This document shows, one piece after another, positions 52,931 through 64,000 of a DNA stretch of 64,000 bases. Source of the stretch: Rhizopus arrhizus (taxonomy: Eukaryota > Mucoromycota > Mucoromycetes > Mucorales > Rhizopodaceae); NCBI GenBank assembly GCA_024220505.1, contig JAKZZE010000012.1, positions 1,674,001 to 1,738,000 on the forward strand. Reading direction: 5' to 3'. The translations under genes were made by a program, and so were the position numbers. The notes below the pieces were generated by a model. That model saw only the letters and a list, made by a program, of their open reading frames with translations. It was not told where the DNA came from and did no database searches. Every line of letters starts with the position of its first letter. Within the stretch, counting starts at the first letter, position 1.

Positions 52931-53172
52931 GGAAAAAGGGGGTTTCAAGGTACTTTTTTATTTTTATTATTATTTTTATCTATAAAAAGAAAATAAAGCG
53001 CGGCTCTTCGAGCTTGTTACCACATTGGAGTCCGAGTCGCAGTCAACAAGGATTGTTGAAGGAACGACCAACAATTAGTGTACCTGTCCTTCTTTTTGGA
53101 CAATCTGGGATTAAAAGTAAGTCTTTGAGACAAACAGATTGGACAAAGTTTCTTTTTTTTTTGTGCTCTCCA

Positions 53173-53797
53173 ATGACAAGTATAAAAAGTGGATTGTTGT
53201 CTCGCCCGTTGGATTTGATTTATTTTATTTATTTTGCTACTCATATTCCAATAACATTATGTATTGACTTGCAAACCTTTTGTCCTTCCAGTTGGGTTCC
53301 TAAAACCTTGATTGACCTTTTCAATTTTTACAAAATCACCTTCAAGGATCCGCTGATGGGAAGCAATGAACCCATGTATTGGTACCTTAGCTTCCTTGTT
53401 TGTGAGATGGTCATCCAATTACCTTTCTTTTTTGCTGCCTGTTATGGACTTTTCAAAGGTATTTATTTGTTTTTTTTTGACAAGCTCATCTAAACAATCT
53501 ATAGACTCTCCGCATATTCGATTGCCACTTGCAAGTAAAGAATGAATCAAAAAAAAGGGGACATTACACTTACTTGTATGAATAGTTTATGGCGCTCATG
53601 TAACCACTACCGTTTTACCTACTCTTGCAGAAATCATGTTGAATCCTACTTATTCACTCGTCAGCCAAGAACGTTGGGTGCTGTTTGGATTTTATTTTCC
53701 ATACTTTCTTTTACCATTCATCATGCTCATCGATTCCTATCGTTGTGTGAACCAGTCTATTTCACTCGCTCAATTAAAAAAATCCAAGGTTCAATAA
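53173..53797 (+). CDS. TMEM97/sigma-2 receptor-like EXPERA protein
   Basis: Three exons: 53173-53458, a 30-base micro-exon 53505-53534, and 53586-53797. Family landmarks match human TMEM97: RPLDLIYFIYFATHIPITLC, DLQTFCPSSW, KDPLMG, FLVCEMVIQLPFFFAACYG, then IYGAHVTTTVLPTL and FYFPYFLLPFIMLIDSY. Four transmembrane helices of the EXPERA fold are evident, and the C terminus LAQLKKSKVQ carries an ER-type basic tail. TMEM97 is an ER/lysosomal sterol-binding protein that modulates NPC1 and cholesterol traffic. The micro-exon encodes DSPHIRLPLA and is needed to keep frame. Confidence 0.88.
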
Positions 53798-54164
53798 AAG
53801 CAGACTTTACGTGCGACAGTGATCAATTTGGCAGCGATGGGGGAGAGCAAAGGAGTCTAATGAAATACAAAGCCCTTTGTTTAGACATGCTTTACAAATT
53901 TCAAACCTGTACTGTTTAAAGAGAGGGAAGGAAAAAATAAAAGAGGGGGTTTGGGCTACGTGCAAAATCCAGTTTTGAGTTTATTATCTAAAGTGATGAT
54001 AGTAGTCTTCTTTCTGGATGCCTCGTCTCTCTTTTCTGAGTAAATGATGTGAAAAAGTGGTTTGTGTTGGGTGACAGGAACATAGGATCATGTTTTAATA
54101 AGAATTTAACAGAATTTACAAATCATCTGTGTTGGACAAGTTACGTAACAACAAAATAAAGAAC

Positions 54165-54166
<2 letters not shown>

Positions 54167-54203
<37 letters not shown>
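54167..54203 (+). promoter_or_regulatory. Long poly-T tract before the LMBRD2-like gene
   Basis: An uninterrupted run of 37 T ends 13 bases upstream of the start codon at 54216. Poly(dT) tracts of this kind exclude nucleosomes at fungal promoters. Exact length may be affected by sequencing. Confidence 0.4.
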
Positions 54204-54206
<3 letters not shown>

Positions 54207-54215
54207 CTTTTATCA

Positions 54216-57037
54216 ATGGAACAACCTCACAAAGGCAGTTGGTTACCACTGATAAGTGTAACTCTTATACTCTTTGCTGTTGTCATTGTCAACTTGACGA
54301 GATATGGCAATATAAAGACTCAATCTTGGTATGTGTCTCTTGTATGCATTGTAGGCTGGTTTTTCCCTTTTTGGATCATTGTTCTTTTACCACTTGATTT
54401 AGCCTCGGCAAGTATCACTATAGATTGTGCGTCAGTGACTAACATAATGTATAGACTATTTATGATAAACTGGACGGTAGATTACCATTTGCTTATGTAT
54501 CTCGCTCGTTTTTATTTGTTGCATGGAGAGTGATCTATTGGACTTCATTCTCTTTAACTTGGTATTTAATAAAAGAAAAAGAAAAAAAAAAGAGAGAGAG
54601 AGAGAGAAAGAGAGAATAATGATTAAATGGGTGAGGTGAGAATATATAGGTTTCTGATTCCAATGATGCAAGCCTATGTGAACACTGGCGACTTTTCTAT
54701 TTCGAAGCGGTTGAAAGCAGCAGTACAGACCAATCTTCGATTTTATTCAATTTATGTTGTCGTTGGGTTCTTTGGTTTGATTTATTTGATCTTTGGTAGT
54801 GGTTATACGACAAGGTACGCAAAAAGAATGAAGAACGAGGTGGGACTGATTGTGTTTTACAAAGAGAAAAGATTCAAAGCTATGTGATGGCAGCAGCTAA
54901 TAGTTGGGGGCTATTTTTAGTAATTGTATTTATGGGATATGGATTGGTGTCTGTGCCTCGTCGCCTTTGGTATTCTGGAGATTTCACACGTCACTTGATT
55001 CAGCACTATGCCAACGCTGCTAAGCTAAAGGAAGAATGTCTAGAGAGTGAAGCAGAATTTAATGAAGTGGCAAAAGTAAATAGGATGATAGAAAGAGCCA
55101 TCAACTTATTTATGATAGAAAATGAATACGATATCCAACAGATTGAATAGAGAAATACCACAGATAAAGTACTGTATTCAGACAATGATCAAAAGATTTC
55201 CATTCATAAAAGATGAATCATTCTCAGAAACTGGTGTGAGTGTACCATCAGAACTTACAGAAGAATACCTTGTCAAGCTGTCTCGAAGGATGATTTTAGC
55301 TATCCGAATGAAGGATAGAAAACGAGCGTAAGTGGAGAAGATGACGGGGATGACAATAGTTTTGATGATGTTAGGCTTTGGAATAATTTGCTAAAGGAAG
55401 CATTTTATCTTCAAGATGTGGTAAAGAACAAGGATAGATCGAATCGGTAAGTGTACAAAAAGAACCGACAGTGACTAACGGTTCACAGCCAGTTCTTTTC
55501 GACATTAAAGGTACCAAAAGAGGAGGGTCGATGGACATACCTGTCAGCAGCTGTTGGTAATAGCAAAAAAGATAAAAAAAAAAAGGAGGTGAGATATTGA
55601 CCTGATAGAATAGAATGGTGGTGGGTGATTCGGGTATCACCACTTTTGAACAGATTCCTGGCCATTCTGTTCTCAATCTTTAGTCTCTTCATCATCTGGT
55701 CTGAACTTACCTTTAACGTCCAAAGGCCGACACTGTCTATTGTTTCTTTGATTTTGAAAGCATGTGGTACAAATTATGCCGCGGTTGAAGTAAGTGAGAT
55801 GAAATGAAGTGATGAGGTTAACATGAAATAGTGGATGGCATTCTTTACACTCATGTACATGTGCATCTGTGTTTATTCTTCGTTATTCAAGATCAGATTC
55901 TTTAATCTCTATTTATTGATTCCAAATCATCACACGGATGAAAACAGTCTGTTATGGTTTACAGGATACATGTGTAAAATGATGTAAGAAAGAAAAATTG
56001 TCAAGTCTTGCTTATTTAACTATTAATACTAGGGCACCTTTGTGTTATAACTTTATTAACCTTGCAGGTAATGCGCCAACAGAAGAAGCACCTGCAACTG
56101 AATCTGTATTCAGCACAGTAAATAGAAAAAAAAAAAAAAAAAAAAAAAAAAGATGGTTACTCATGTTTTATCGTTAGTTTATGGGAAAGGCGGATCTTTT
56201 TGAATTCTTGGGTGCCTTTGTTGACTGGTTTCCTGTGGTGATCTTGATTCCATCCTTTTTATTGTTCTTTAATATTCAAGACCGTTTTCTCTCTATTTTT
56301 GGTATAAAGAGTGTTTACAAGAATAGCGATGATGATGAAGAATCTGGTGGTGAAGGATTACTTGATGCAGATTATGAAGAAGGAAAGGCGCTCGTGCTTG
56401 AAGGTAAAAGAAAAATAAAAAGAAAAGCGCTAATATTGTTTATAGAAAGAGCGATAAAGGAAAGAGAAATAAATCCGAATGCGAGATTATTTAGTGGACG
56501 ACAACCACACAGTCCAGTAAGCTCAATCATCTCTACCGATTCTTTCTCACTCATTCATCATAGCCTCATATGCAAGCTTACATAGCCAAATATAGATTAA
56601 ATCAACCTCAGAAATCGCGTAATGAACGGAACAGAAAGATCAATGAACTGTTGGATGGATCAAGGATAGCAAACCAATATCATGACGATACTTTATCGGC
56701 GTCATCATTATCACCAAATGAACCTACAGCAGATGTAAAATCATTTGGAGACATGATGAAACAGATGTTAGGTGACTTTTTTGGTTCTATGAAACGTAAT
56801 AATCAAACTGGCAGGCCAATCTCCTTACATCACCAATCTCCAGTAGAACCATCGTCGAGACCAAAGTCAACCGGTCGAAATAGTGGCCGGATCATTGGTA
56901 GACCTAGTATGGAAAATGATGAAAGAAGTAGAAATGAATCATCCAATTCAACTGCTAATGATAGCTCATCCTTTATGAGATTTGATGGTATTCCTTCTAC
57001 AAAAACACAATCTCATTCTATATTTGATGACATTTAA
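54216..57037 (+). CDS. LMBR1 domain-containing protein 2-like membrane protein
   Basis: A multiexon polytopic membrane protein. The opening exon has WYVSLVCIVGWFFPFWIIVLLPLD, matching LMBRD2. Splicing from LTW (donor GTATTTAA near 54561) to the TATATAG acceptor near 54650 gives FLIPMMQAYVNTGDFSISKR. Later exons encode AAANSWGLFLVIVFMGYGLV and VPRRLWYSGDF, a cytosolic helical loop (NAAKLKEECLESEAEFNEVAK), FLAILFSIFSLFIIWSE, and a Ser/Arg-rich disordered tail after FGIKSVYKNSDDDEESGGEG. LMBR1 proteins have nine or more helices and are linked to GPCR and lipocalin-receptor signalling; the fungal role is not known. Some exon borders between 55150 and 56180 are uncertain. Confidence 0.85.
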
Positions 57038-58024
57038 TAAAGATCTATTGACTATTTGAATAAAGCAAAATGTAAATAAATCACATTCTTTGTTTAACCC
57101 CTCCCCTTGTTTTTTGAATAATGAACTGATGCCAAAGAACAAATGAGACAAGTCCTTTTTGTTTGTTGAAAAGAATGCCACAACTGTACAAAAAAGATTT
57201 GTTTCCTTTTTAAGCATTCCTTCTATTCACCCCATCCAAGATGGATTTGGGCAGGGAATGTGATCAAACGATAGAGCTGAAGATCGGAATGTAATATTAG
57301 TAGACTATAGGACATGTGTTTCTGAGCGCAGTGGACACACAAAGATGACTGTCAAAACCCAAAGACATTGGCCCGAGAGAGTCTGTTGTTTGTTCAAAAA
57401 GGAATAACGACAGTTTATATTCAAACTGAGACGTAATATAGATTGTTAAAGTCAACTTGTAAGACAAAAGAAGGGTCAATTGGATACAATGTTGTATAAT
57501 GGTAGAAGTAATAAAAGAATAGGTGGAAATAAAGATCAAGAAACAGTTTGGATACGTTTTGAGATTGATCTTTATTTCAGTTTAAGTTAAAGTAAAAATT
57601 ATTCTAATTGAAGACAGGTATTTATATCTTATTGAGTGAGTGGCTTGATATCTTCTATTGTAAGCGTTCTTCTAATATTCAGGTACTTTAGCAAGTGTCA
57701 TCTATAATTATGATTATGAAAACTTTTCATTTGTTCTTTTGTATGTCTGTCATAGATTATCTTTTATTTTGGGAATTCCTCACTGATTTGAATAAGGTTA
57801 TTTTACGCGTTATTTCAATTATGTGAAAGATTAGCAATATTCCTGATATTGGATTGGATCTTGTTATTTTAGTTGATACTTCTTCTTATCAAAGAACTCT
57901 TATTAATACAAAGCATATTCTAAAAGAATATGTTTAATTGGAATTGATTGTATGATCTTATTTAAATAAACTTATATTTTTATTTTATTTAATTATGATC
58001 TTGTATTAAGACTTATATTTATCA
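57038..58024. other. Intergenic AT-rich region
   Basis: Follows the LMBRD2-like stop; a short polyadenylation-type AATAAA-like region is present near 57059. No gene recognised up to the transposase relic at 58025. Confidence 0.45.
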
Positions 58025-58186
58025 ATGTCTACTACGATCAGTTACTGTTCTACAACAATCGGTGCTATCTCTACAAAAGGTGTCATTCATATTGCGTTGA
58101 GAAAGCCTCCTCCACGACCTGTGAAAGATACAAAGAAACGTGTGAGGGACAATAAAGGCAAGAAGACCAAGTTAATGCATTCGTAA
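58025..58186 (+). pseudogene. Fragment of an IS630-like transposase
   Basis: A 53-codon frame with TTIGAISTKGVIHIALR aligns by eye with TILGAISAIGVVDIELR of the IS630-like transposase at 35.3-36.1 kb, and is followed, as in that protein, by a Lys/Arg-rich loop (KKRVRDNKGKKTK). Only this central strand and loop remain; catalytic motifs are missing. Confidence 0.6.
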
Positions 58187-59478
58187 AAAAAGGAACAACT
58201 GACAACAGTTATTATTATTTTTATTATTAAAAAACAAAAAAAAGAAAGGACTTTAAGCCAGTTTTTGCAACGAATCGATTGGCCAGATCGGTTTGGTGCC
58301 TCACTAATCATGGCACCATTGCCGTGCAGAAAAAGAAAAAGAGCTGGGCAAAAATGAGTTCTCTCTCTTACGTAATAGTTGTTTCCATCTGTTCGAAAAA
58401 TGAAAAAATCAGATAAGATCATTAATCTTATTTTTTCTTTTCTAATAGGATAGTTCAATGTACATTTATAAATTGAAAAAAAAAAAATATATGTAAATAA
58501 CCATAAATGTGTTGTAAGACGAACAACAAACTCCTATCGTCAACTGTTTATTTGTTTGTGATCATAAAGGATAAGGTTATGATGATGGTGAGTAAGTTGG
58601 GGTGGTGAAGAAAGAACTTGGCACTATTGAATCCGATTACTCCATAATTGATCGAACCAATGGACCGGAAGGTCGATCCACATTCACACGTTCTTCAAGT
58701 AACTTGCTCTCAACTTCCTGTGCATGTAAAAATTCAATCTATAAATGTATAAATACAATACTTGTTAGTATAATGAAATAACCCGATGCAACAATCATTA
58801 TCCAGAACCCCCATTCATCACCCGTTTGCCTTACGTAAAGTGTTTCCAATAACTGTTTAGGAAAGGGGAGTTTTAAGTAAATATAATATAGCAATCAAAG
58901 ATAAAGAAATACTGTTAGAACTTGGTATCTCTTTATTAAGTTAAGATAACTATGATTAGATTAAAAAATAAATTCTACATGTAAAAAGTGAGAGTATTTA
59001 TAGACATGATACGGATAAAGAATTAGGACAGATTTATAATCAACTTGACAGAATAGATGATTACTATTTCTAATTATTAGTTTAGCCTGTTCCTAGCTTG
59101 TATTGTCAATTATGCTATTGGGATGGTTTCAGATAACTCTGGATAAAGGATTATTTAAGGAGACGGTACGGATGAATATAAAGACTTTTAGTTCCGTGAT
59201 TGGATATCATTGCTGACAACAATATCTCAGTCAGGATAGATGTTTTCATGACTAATGATGATCCGGTAAGTAATCGTCATTCCTTATTCAACATGCTCAT
59301 ATTATCAATAAACTATATTACAACCATGTCATCTTATTTGACTATGTGAAGTTAATATGAATAAAGCTTAATATAAAAATCTAATCGAAGTATTTTATTG
59401 ATCTGTGTTGGGAATAACGTTATAAATGATTCCAAGTTATGTCAACATATTATTCAGGATCATATTTGATTCCTTTTA
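58187..59478. other. AT-rich region with possible minus-strand exons
   Basis: On the minus strand two stretches look coding and could be joined: near 58858-58780 (LLETLYVRQTGDEWGFWIMI) and near 58742-58630 (IEFLHAQEVESKLLEERVNV, ending PLVRSIME stop), the first preceded by AACAG and the second by TATAG. A transmembrane-like segment follows the first. I cannot name the family and no upstream exon is seen. The remainder is AT-rich and featureless. Confidence 0.3.
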
Positions 59479-60190
59479 CTAAAATAAAGTGACTATAATC
59501 TTATGTATCCTTAACAATAACTCCAAATATTCCAGTATTAATATGTGATCATCCCATGTTCTTGGTATTTGTGATGACCGCATTTCAATTTTTTTCCAAC
59601 GGTTTTTGTCATGAATCATCGTCTTGCTCAAGGTCACCTGCGTTTTAATGATTTGAACTCCATAAGCACCAAGTTTCTTAAATGTTTCCAAGGATGCATT
59701 TTCATAATGAGAAGCCTCCCCCCTCAAAGCAGTGACGTTGCACTCAAGGATCTTCACTGAATCCTCAAGACTATGCGTTGTGTGTTCTTCAACCATACCA
59801 CTATAGGTATTCATAAAAAACAAATTAATTATCAGATTATTATATTCATGTGTTATCAATAATAGTATAGTTATATTTTAATTTAATACCTTGATGATTC
59901 TACAACCACCATCTCCATATTATTTTGCGTCTTTAAAATACCCAAAGTATCGATGTATTTTGCAGGTAGAGTAGAACGATCATCATAATTACCATCCTTC
60001 AAATATAATGTTTTGGGCAAGGGCAAAAGATAGGTCCCGGAGATCGCTGGCCTCAATTAAGCTCCGATCTGCATGAAACTCCGAATATGCATTCTTTTAC
60101 CTCGTATCATCTTTGATGCCAAATTTGGTAAGATTTCAATCAGCGCATCAGGTTCTATTGGCCATTGAATTTGCCTAGTCTACCACTTAG
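59479..60190 (-). pseudogene. Second, decayed member of the nuclease-like family
   Basis: The minus strand reads PIEPDALIEILPNLASKM, then after an interruption LIEASDLRDLSFALA in one frame and TLYLKDGNYDDRSTLPAKYI in another (a one-base shift in CCCTTGCCCAAAAC), then LKTQNNMEMVVVESS, spliced or joined to VEEHTTHSLEDSVKILECNV, YENASLETFKKLGAYGVQ, and the end QIPRTWDDHILILEYLELL. The block E-S-S followed by an SLETFKKL helix parallels E-T-S-G followed by SIETFTKIKVF in the gene at 50.5-51.6 kb. So both belong to one family. A TAA near 60056 and the frameshift make it a relic. Confidence 0.45.
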
Positions 60191-61009
60191 TAAAATGAAA
60201 TTGGGTGACCAAGATTTCAGAATTGGTCCAGCAGTTGCGGATGAGAAATTTATAGGAGTAGATACAATAAGCTTTATTAAAGTCTGTAACAGTAATTAAA
60301 CTTTATTAAATGAATAAAACTGCACTGACTATGCACGATGAACTCTACGAGACCTTCTGTGTTGTCTAGTAGTAGGTGTTTCCAGACTAGAGCGACCAGC
60401 TAAATCGGTCATTGCATCCATTATCGGAGCTGTGGGATCAATCATTCCAGGAGTTACTGCTGTAGAGCGAGTAGGGGGCATCCAGTCCTCGTCATCTGTA
60501 CTATCCTCGCTTGAAGAAGCATCAGAATGATAGTCGTGCTCGAACTGGAATGGCTCATGCCGGTCTTCTTGACTATCATCGATCTCAGCACCAACGTTTC
60601 CATCTGCAGCACGAGTAATACATTCATATGAGTCAATATTATCTTCTGTTACCCCTTCACTAACTGTTCGCTGAGATGATACCTCTTGCAAGCATCGCTC
60701 CATCCCGCGGATAAGTCCATTGTCCCGATTTTCATACCTCCATAAGTACTCTAATAAACGTGCTGGGCAATGCTTTGCGGTGCGATAACGAGGGTGAACC
60801 AAAGATTTGACATCTCGCCATAGACCTTCTATAGTGTTTGTATTTATCATGCCCTCTGTATGGTTACCCTCTACATTATCCCGAGTAGCAAAGCCATGGG
60901 AATGGTTAACAACCTCATGCCGACGGAAAAAAAACTCACTAGAGCTATAGTTTGCAGGAGCGAATATATGATTCTGCAATCTTACATCATCAGGATGAAG
61001 TGAGGAATA

Positions 61010-62622
61010 CAGTGGGTGAAAAAACTCTAAAAACGTTATGATATTATTAGCGTTTTTGGATGCTCTGTTTTATCAAGTTGGTGTATCACCGTGAAATTTT
61101 GCACATATGTAGCACAGATAGTAGCATATCGTATGCTATATTTTCAATCTCAGCTGATAAATACTGATCCGAAATCAACTGCTAAAAGAAGACTGGCTTA
61201 TTTTTAGAGTTTTTTCACTTCCATAATTGTCGGATACACGGACCGACAGACAGACTTTGCGGACTTTTATTGATATATTATGAGTCATAAAGTCTCCAAA
61301 AGTATAAACAAAGTCATTTTTCTCTTTTTCTTAAAATTTTTCCATTTAATTTTTTAAATTTCCTAAACACTTCAATTATGCCTAAATCTCTCTCAGCTGA
61401 CATCAAAAACAATATAAAGTCCGCTCTACTTGCCGGAAAAGACTCTATGGATGTTGCAAGCCGCCTTGGAGTTACGTATGCAACGGTTAATAACTATGCG
61501 AACAAGTTTTTCCCTAACCGACAGCGTGGACTTGGTGGTAGACCGATGGTTGTGTCCGCTCAGACGAAGAGATTCATCAAAATTCAGGTGGTACATGGCC
61601 AACTCAAGACTGCGAGGGAAGTACATGATAAACTTATGGAGCTAGGGTATTCCATATCGTACAAAACCGCTATAAACGTATTAAAATCGATGAACTTCTT
61701 TTCTGCGATTAAGGTCAAAAAGCCTTTATTAACCACAAAACACATGAAGAGACGGCTAGCATGGGTCAAGAAGTACCAAAACTGGACTACAGATGACTGG
61801 CGACGTGTAGTGTTCTCTGATGAAACAAAAGTCAACATTTGGGGCTCTGACGGATGTAAATACTATTGGTCAAGACCAGGGGACCCTCTTAAGCCTCACC
61901 ATATCGACGTAACAGTTAAGCATGGAGGCGGTAGTTTAATGATGTGGGGGTGCATGACCTATGAGGGACCTGGGTACGCCTGTCAAATATACGATGGAAC
62001 TATGAACTCGGATCTTTACCAACATATATTGGATACAACACTTCGGGAAACAATGGAGTACTATGATATGGATTGGTCTACAGCATACTTTCAGCACGAT
62101 AGTGATCCAAAGCACCGTTCCAAGTCAACTATCCAATGGCTAAATGCCAATGGAGTTAACTATATTGATGACTGGCCAGCTCAAAGTCCTGATCTTAACC
62201 CTATTGAGCATCTTTGGCATCATTTGAAGTTGAAGCTATCGTTATATGACAAGAAAGCCAAGGGTGTTCATGAATTGAAAAGGAATGGAACTCCTTTGAT
62301 AAAGAAGTTTGCAGAAGGTATATTGACACTATGCCTGCACGTATTAAAGCAGTAATCGATGCCAATGGTGGATCTACGAAGTATTAAGTCATCTATAACA
62401 TAATAAAAGGAAAAGGAAAAAACTCTAAAAATAAACCTACAACACTTCCATCGCATTTACGGACTGTTAAATAATATTCTGAGATTAAAAATTTCATGAG
62501 ACGTAACAGAAAGTCAAATAAACATGTCATAAAGTTGTTGCATCATCTAAATCACTATACATGCTCACAGAGGCTAAAAACAGAAAAAATGTCTGACGTT
62601 TTTAGAGTTTTTTCACCCACTG
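61010..62622 (+). mobile_element. Tc1-like transposon, intact ends
   Basis: 1613 bp with perfect 27-bp terminal inverted repeats: CAGTGGGTGAAAAAACTCTA at the left end (61010-61036), its complement at 62596-62622. Both ends are flanked by TA (61008-61009 and 62623-62624), the duplicated target. It lies inside the coding sequence of the Merlin-like transposase at a TAT tyrosine codon. Confidence 0.95.
61378..62387 (+). pseudogene. Tc1-like transposase with a late frameshift
   Basis: A 325-residue frame begins MPKSLSADIKNNIKSALLAG with a bipartite HTH (SMDVASRLGVTYATVNNYAN and following) and the DDE domain: Asp in VVFSDETKVN, Asp in YFQHDSDPKHRS, Asp/Glu in PAQSPDLNPIEHLWHHLK. Up to HELKR it is full length. 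The correct ending, KEWNSFDKEV then YIDTMPARIKAVIDANGGS, lies in the next frame and stops at 62387, so one base is gained or lost in the AAAA run at 62276-62280. The catalytic core precedes the shift. Terminal repeats are perfect, so insertion is recent, or the shift is a sequence error. Confidence 0.85.
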
Positions 62623-62934
62623 TAGGCCCTCCATCCATCGCTACGGATGACTGCTCCTTCCTTGCAAAACTGGTAAAGGATAGGCAACAATGTAGCAGCA
62701 ATCCTATTCGGAACGGTACAGAGCATACGGCGTCCAGCAGAGAACTTCTGTCTCGTCTCTTGAACACCAGTTGTACAGTAAGGGACAAAATCAGTCCGTT
62801 TTTTGGTTTTTTCGCAATGCCTCGCCGGGAATTAAGCTTAGAACTCTGCTTTGCTGACGAAAAATTTGTCTCTTCCTTCAACAAAGTTGACAATATTTGT
62901 CGGAAATGGTATTTTTTATTTTCCGCCATGTTAT

Positions 62935-63729
62935 AAGAAGATATATTGAAAATAATGTATTTTTATTTTTTTGAATTTCGATTAGTACTTGGTATCGCGG
63001 CCCTTACGCTGGATTACGTCCCGAACTCGACGGGGCATAGAGTGAATAAGGTTTCTACAGTACTCTGGAGTTGCTAGGTCGTACCAAAGCTTCGAAACCC
63101 GGTCAAAAAATGCTTGGTCAGTCTCAACCACAGAAGAAGGTGGTCTTGTCATCTGTTCCTTCTTTTTAAGCATGGCCCATGCATTTTCAATCGGGTTAAG
63201 GTCAGGGGAGTATGCTGGCCAACTCAGGAGCTTAATCTTGTTCTTTTGGAACCATTTTGAAGGAGCTGAAGCACAATGGATGCTTGCATTATCTTGTTGA
63301 AAGATCATGTCCTTACTTTGCAGGCCATAATACTTCAATGTCTCCTTGTATTCCTCCTCAAGTACTGACGTGTATAGCTCACCATTTACATTACTTTGTA
63401 GCCAGGACATGTAGCCCCCTCCATGTATAGTTATGCAACTCCAAAGCATGATCCCGCCTCCTCCATAAGCATGTTTCTTTTTGTAGTGATGGTCTCGGTA
63501 AGGTGCATTATCCTCTTTCCAAGCGTATTCTAGACCATTAGACCCTCTTTTTTTGGATCTTTGTCTCATCAGAAAAGACAACGCGTTCCCAATCAGTCTC
63601 GGACCAGTCTTTATGAGCCTTTGCCCAATCATATCGTGCCTTTTGCTTGTCATTATTAAGTGGAAGTACCGTCTTTTTCTTAGTGTTATAGGTAGACATA
63701 ATAAAATAATAAATTATGCTATAAACCAA
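62935..63729 (-). pseudogene. Second Tc1-like transposase, 5'-truncated and frameshifted
   Basis: Starting at MSTYNTKKKTVLPLNNDKQ, the minus strand encodes ARYDWAKAHKDWSETDWERV and FSDETK (first Asp). After a one-base shift in an AAAAAAA run near 63550 it continues YAWKEDNAPYRD, GGGIMLWSCITIHG, QQDNASIHCA (second Asp), SWPAYSPDLNPIENAWAML (Glu), ending RRVRDVIQRKGRDTKY at 62982. The N-terminal HTH half is missing. It is a different family from the element at 61.0-62.6 kb, as the two proteins share only the superfamily motifs. No TIRs were found. Confidence 0.8.
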
Positions 63730-64000
63730 ACATCTCCAACACTAGCATAGTTAAACCATAAAGATCTGACGATGAATTATATCATAAAGAGTAATAAATG
63801 TCTTGCATGTATAATACCAACCTGTTATAGTATTAAGTCTTTGCATAATCTCTTTTATGATCCAATGTATTTAGTTGCATTGAGACTATGTGTGTCAGAA
63901 TAGAATATTGTTTTTCTTGCATAGTAACTTTATCGATCTAAACGAATGATTGAGAAATATTCTTATCAATAATCCGATTGGTGCCTTAATGACTCCTGTT
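63730..64000. other. AT-rich end of window
   Basis: No gene, repeat or transposon end recognised in the last 271 bases. Confidence 0.4.

Larger units (their letters stand above)
60329..62929 (-). pseudogene. Merlin/IS1595-like (ISXO2) transposase, interrupted
   Basis: Two parts on the minus strand flank a Tc1-like transposon. The upstream part (62929-62625) has CTVPNRIAATLLPIL and IRSDGWRAY, typical of DDE_Tnp_IS1595 proteins, with shifts between frames before that. The downstream part (61007-60329) continues SSLHPDD, VVNHSHGF, then the family signature NTNTIEGLWRDVKSL and LEYLWRYENRDNG, followed by a long acidic Ser/Asp-rich tail and a basic end. DDE residues Asp (SDGWRAY) and Glu (NTIEGLW) are visible. 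The first catalytic Asp region is damaged by frameshifts. Merlin is the eukaryotic relative of IS1016/IS1595; the superfamily name is inferred from these motifs. Confidence 0.75.

Noticed and set aside
62496..62936. 146-codon plus-strand frame at the right end of the Tc1-like element
   Set aside because: It crosses the transposon boundary into the antisense of the Merlin-like transposase, so it is a chance frame.

Overview
The window looks like nuclear DNA of a filamentous fungus of the Mucoromycota, most likely Mucorales. It is AT-rich, with short introns (GTAAGT-like donors, TAG/CAG acceptors), intron-containing fungal housekeeping genes, and a rich set of eukaryotic transposons: several IS630/Tc1-like DDE families, a Merlin/IS1595-like relic, a bicistronic LINE and a DIRS-type reverse transcriptase. 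Assignment to the order is an inference from gene content and recognisable families; no database was searched.

Gene-dense blocks carry ordinary cell biology. 0.8-6.9 kb holds a hypothetical protein, a mitochondrial Xaa-Pro aminopeptidase (Icp55/XPNPEP3), a p24 cargo receptor, tropomyosin and ribosomal protein eL43. 37.6-48.4 kb is a tight cluster of an FAD monooxygenase, ATP synthase subunit h, a Vps9/CUE Rab5 exchange factor, an oxysterol-binding protein, a hexokinase-like protein lacking the catalytic aspartate, glycine cleavage T-protein and a TBC RabGAP. 53.2-57.0 kb holds a TMEM97-like EXPERA protein and an LMBRD2-like membrane protein.

Between them are accessory regions. 7.1-8.1 kb is a truncated IS630-like element. 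8.6-9.7 kb is an Rpn-like PD-(D/E)XK nuclease fused to a SANT-like tail. 9.7-15.1 kb is a decayed LINE whose two ORFs overlap as UAAUG. 16.1-28.2 kb is the most striking part: a giant inverted repeat whose arms each contain a LINE-ORF1-like 252-residue gene, an IS630-like transposon with clear TIRs and TA duplications, and a 12-bp satellite (about 116 and 240 units), meeting around a 1.56-kb centre. The centre holds a five-exon gene with a resolvase-like YARKS motif and a truncated paralogue pointing the other way. 28.2-36.3 kb holds a third 252-residue gene copy, a 1.2-kb 9-bp minisatellite and a second copy of the 7-kb IS630-like element. 49.9-52.9 kb has a nuclease-like family gene joined to a DIRS fragment. 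58-64 kb contains transposase relics, including a Tc1-like transposon inserted at a TA inside a Merlin-like gene.

Multiexon models were built by eye from splice consensus and family resemblance, so exon edges are approximate unless stated. Several pseudogene frameshifts fall in homopolymers and could be sequencing errors.
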